Source: Marinobacterium sp.
GTDB taxonomy: Bacteria; Pseudomonadota; Gammaproteobacteria; Pseudomonadales; Balneatricaceae
NCBI GenBank assembly: GCA_030602245.1
Contig: JAUWAC010000007.1
Span: 1 to 64,000, forward strand
Reading direction: 5' to 3'
DNA length: 64,000 nucleotides
In this document: piece by piece, positions 63,398-64,000 of the stretch
Numbering within the stretch: position 1 is the stretch's first letter
How the letters are laid out: every line of letters starts with the position of its first letter
Made by a program: the position numbers and the translations under genes
Notes under the pieces: model-generated
What the model saw: the letters and a program-made list of their open reading frames with translations, nothing else
Database searches by the model: none
Told to the model about the DNA's origin: nothing

Positions 63398-64000
63398 TTA
63401 TCCGTTGAGGTTGTCGCTGCCGGCCGGCTGCTGCGCAGCCAGCTGTCCGCTCATCGCCATCGACATCACTGCCATGCGCACGGCGATGCCGTTGGTGACC
63501 TGATCGAGGATCACCGAGCGGTCGCCGTCCGCCACCGCCGATTCGATCTCGACGCCGCGGTTGATCGGGCCCGGGTGCATGACGATGGCATCGGGCTTGG
63601 CAAAGGCCAGCTTGTCACGGGTGAGGCCGTACAGCTTGTAGAACTCCGCCTCGCTCGGCAGCAGTGCCGTCTGCATGCGCTCCTTCTGCAGGCGCAGCAT
63701 CATCACCACGTCGACGTCGCGCAGGCCGCAGGCCATGTCGGTGAACACCTTGACGCCCATGGCTTCGATATTGCGCGGCAGCAGCGTCAGCGGGGCGATG
63801 ACACGGATCTCGTCGGCGCCCAGCGTGCGCAGGGCGTGGATCTGCGAGCGTGCCACCCGTGAGTGCAGGATATCGCCGACGATCGCCACCTTCAGCGGCG
63901 CGAAATCACCCTTGTGACGGCGGATCGTCAGCATGTCGAGCATCGCCTGCGTTGGGTGCGCATGACGGCCGTCCCCGGCGTTGATGACGGCCACATCCGG
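63398..64000 (-). CDS. pyrB: Aspartate carbamoyltransferase catalytic chain, C-terminal part (runs off window)
   Basis: The frame is open to the window end, giving about 200 residues that hold the Asp-binding domain. [19 protein letters not shown] carries the carbamoyl-phosphate and Gln residues, followed by [25 protein letters not shown] and [13 protein letters not shown]. The first half and start are outside. It condenses carbamoyl phosphate and aspartate in pyrimidine synthesis. The adjacent pyrC' is its structural partner. Confidence 0.95.
   Translation of the reverse strand, partial: PDVAVINAGDGRHAHPTQAMLDMLTIRRHKGDFAPLKVAIVGDILHSRVARSQIHALRTLGADEIRVIAPLTLLPRNIEAMGVKVFTDMACGLRDVDVVMMLRLQKERMQTALLPSEAEFYKLYGLTRDKLAFAKPDAIVMHPGPINRGVEIESAVADGDRSVILDQVTNGIAVRMAVMSMAMSGQLAAQQPAGSDNLNG

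Noticed and set aside
1-64000. tRNA, rRNA, CRISPR or toxin-antitoxin loci
   Set aside because: Looked for cloverleaf-like segments, regular spaced repeats and paired small genes; none convincing.

Overview
The window is about 62% GC in its core and has the gene content and order of a gammaproteobacterium of the Pseudomonadales/Oceanospirillales kind. Several blocks match the order known from Pseudomonas and relatives: hemW-rdgB-DUF4426-metW-metX-yggU-yggT-proC-yggS divergent from pilT-pilU, then the pyrB-pyrC' pair with a catalytically dead dihydroorotase partner, and cyaY/lptM-lysA-dapF-DUF484-xerC-HAD. No rRNA, tRNA, CRISPR array or prophage was seen. Genus cannot be set from this stretch.

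Layout: (1) 1-1998 is accessory: the 3' end of an IS256-family transposase, a small protein with a possible Cys-His-Asp papain-like triad, a lipoprotein, and a 567-bp gene-free stretch with a perfect palindrome and short repeats. (2) 1999-7526 is a signalling block: a PotD-like polyamine-binding protein overlapping a membrane GGDEF-EAL protein (the NspS-MbaA arrangement), then an EAL-HDOD protein and a TSUP exporter. (3) 7648-20326 is metabolism and sensing: ilvD, alanine dehydrogenase, a PepSY protein with a PhoP/PhoQ-like pair, argE-argA, a PiT phosphate transporter with its DUF47 partner, a CYTH triphosphatase and a type I asparaginase. (4) 20378-29018 is amino-acid and nitrogen handling: a four-gene AapJQMP-type ABC transporter, glnE and ilvE.

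(5) 29355-47858 is a large cell-envelope locus. It holds the four heptose-precursor functions (gmhA, gmhB, hldE, hldD), two family-9 and two family-4 glycosyltransferases, an ELM1-family protein, an O-antigen ligase, an SGNH-fold protein, a late lipid A acyltransferase, MsbA, WaaA, and nucleotide-sugar enzymes (TviB-type UDP-HexNAc dehydrogenase, UDP-glucose dehydrogenase, UDP-glucuronate 4-epimerase). The ligase and SGNH genes are clearly AT-rich against their neighbours and look like a replaceable, transferred segment. Together the genes can make and assemble a heptose-containing core, probably with uronic acids, attach a polymer to it, and export lipid A-core.

(6) 47941-53042 holds cyaY, lptM, lysA, dapF, DUF484, xerC and a HAD phosphatase. 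(7) 53103-59682 is the hemW to yggS cluster on the minus strand. (8) 59773-64000 holds pilT, pilU, a striking hairpin/tandem-repeat element, pyrC' and the 3' part of pyrB, which runs off the window.

The observations most worth a second look are the polyamine-binding/c-di-GMP pair, the AT-rich O-antigen ligase segment with an SGNH protein whose nucleophile serine is a cysteine, the uncharacterised lipoprotein pair beside an IS256 end, and the repeat element after pilU.
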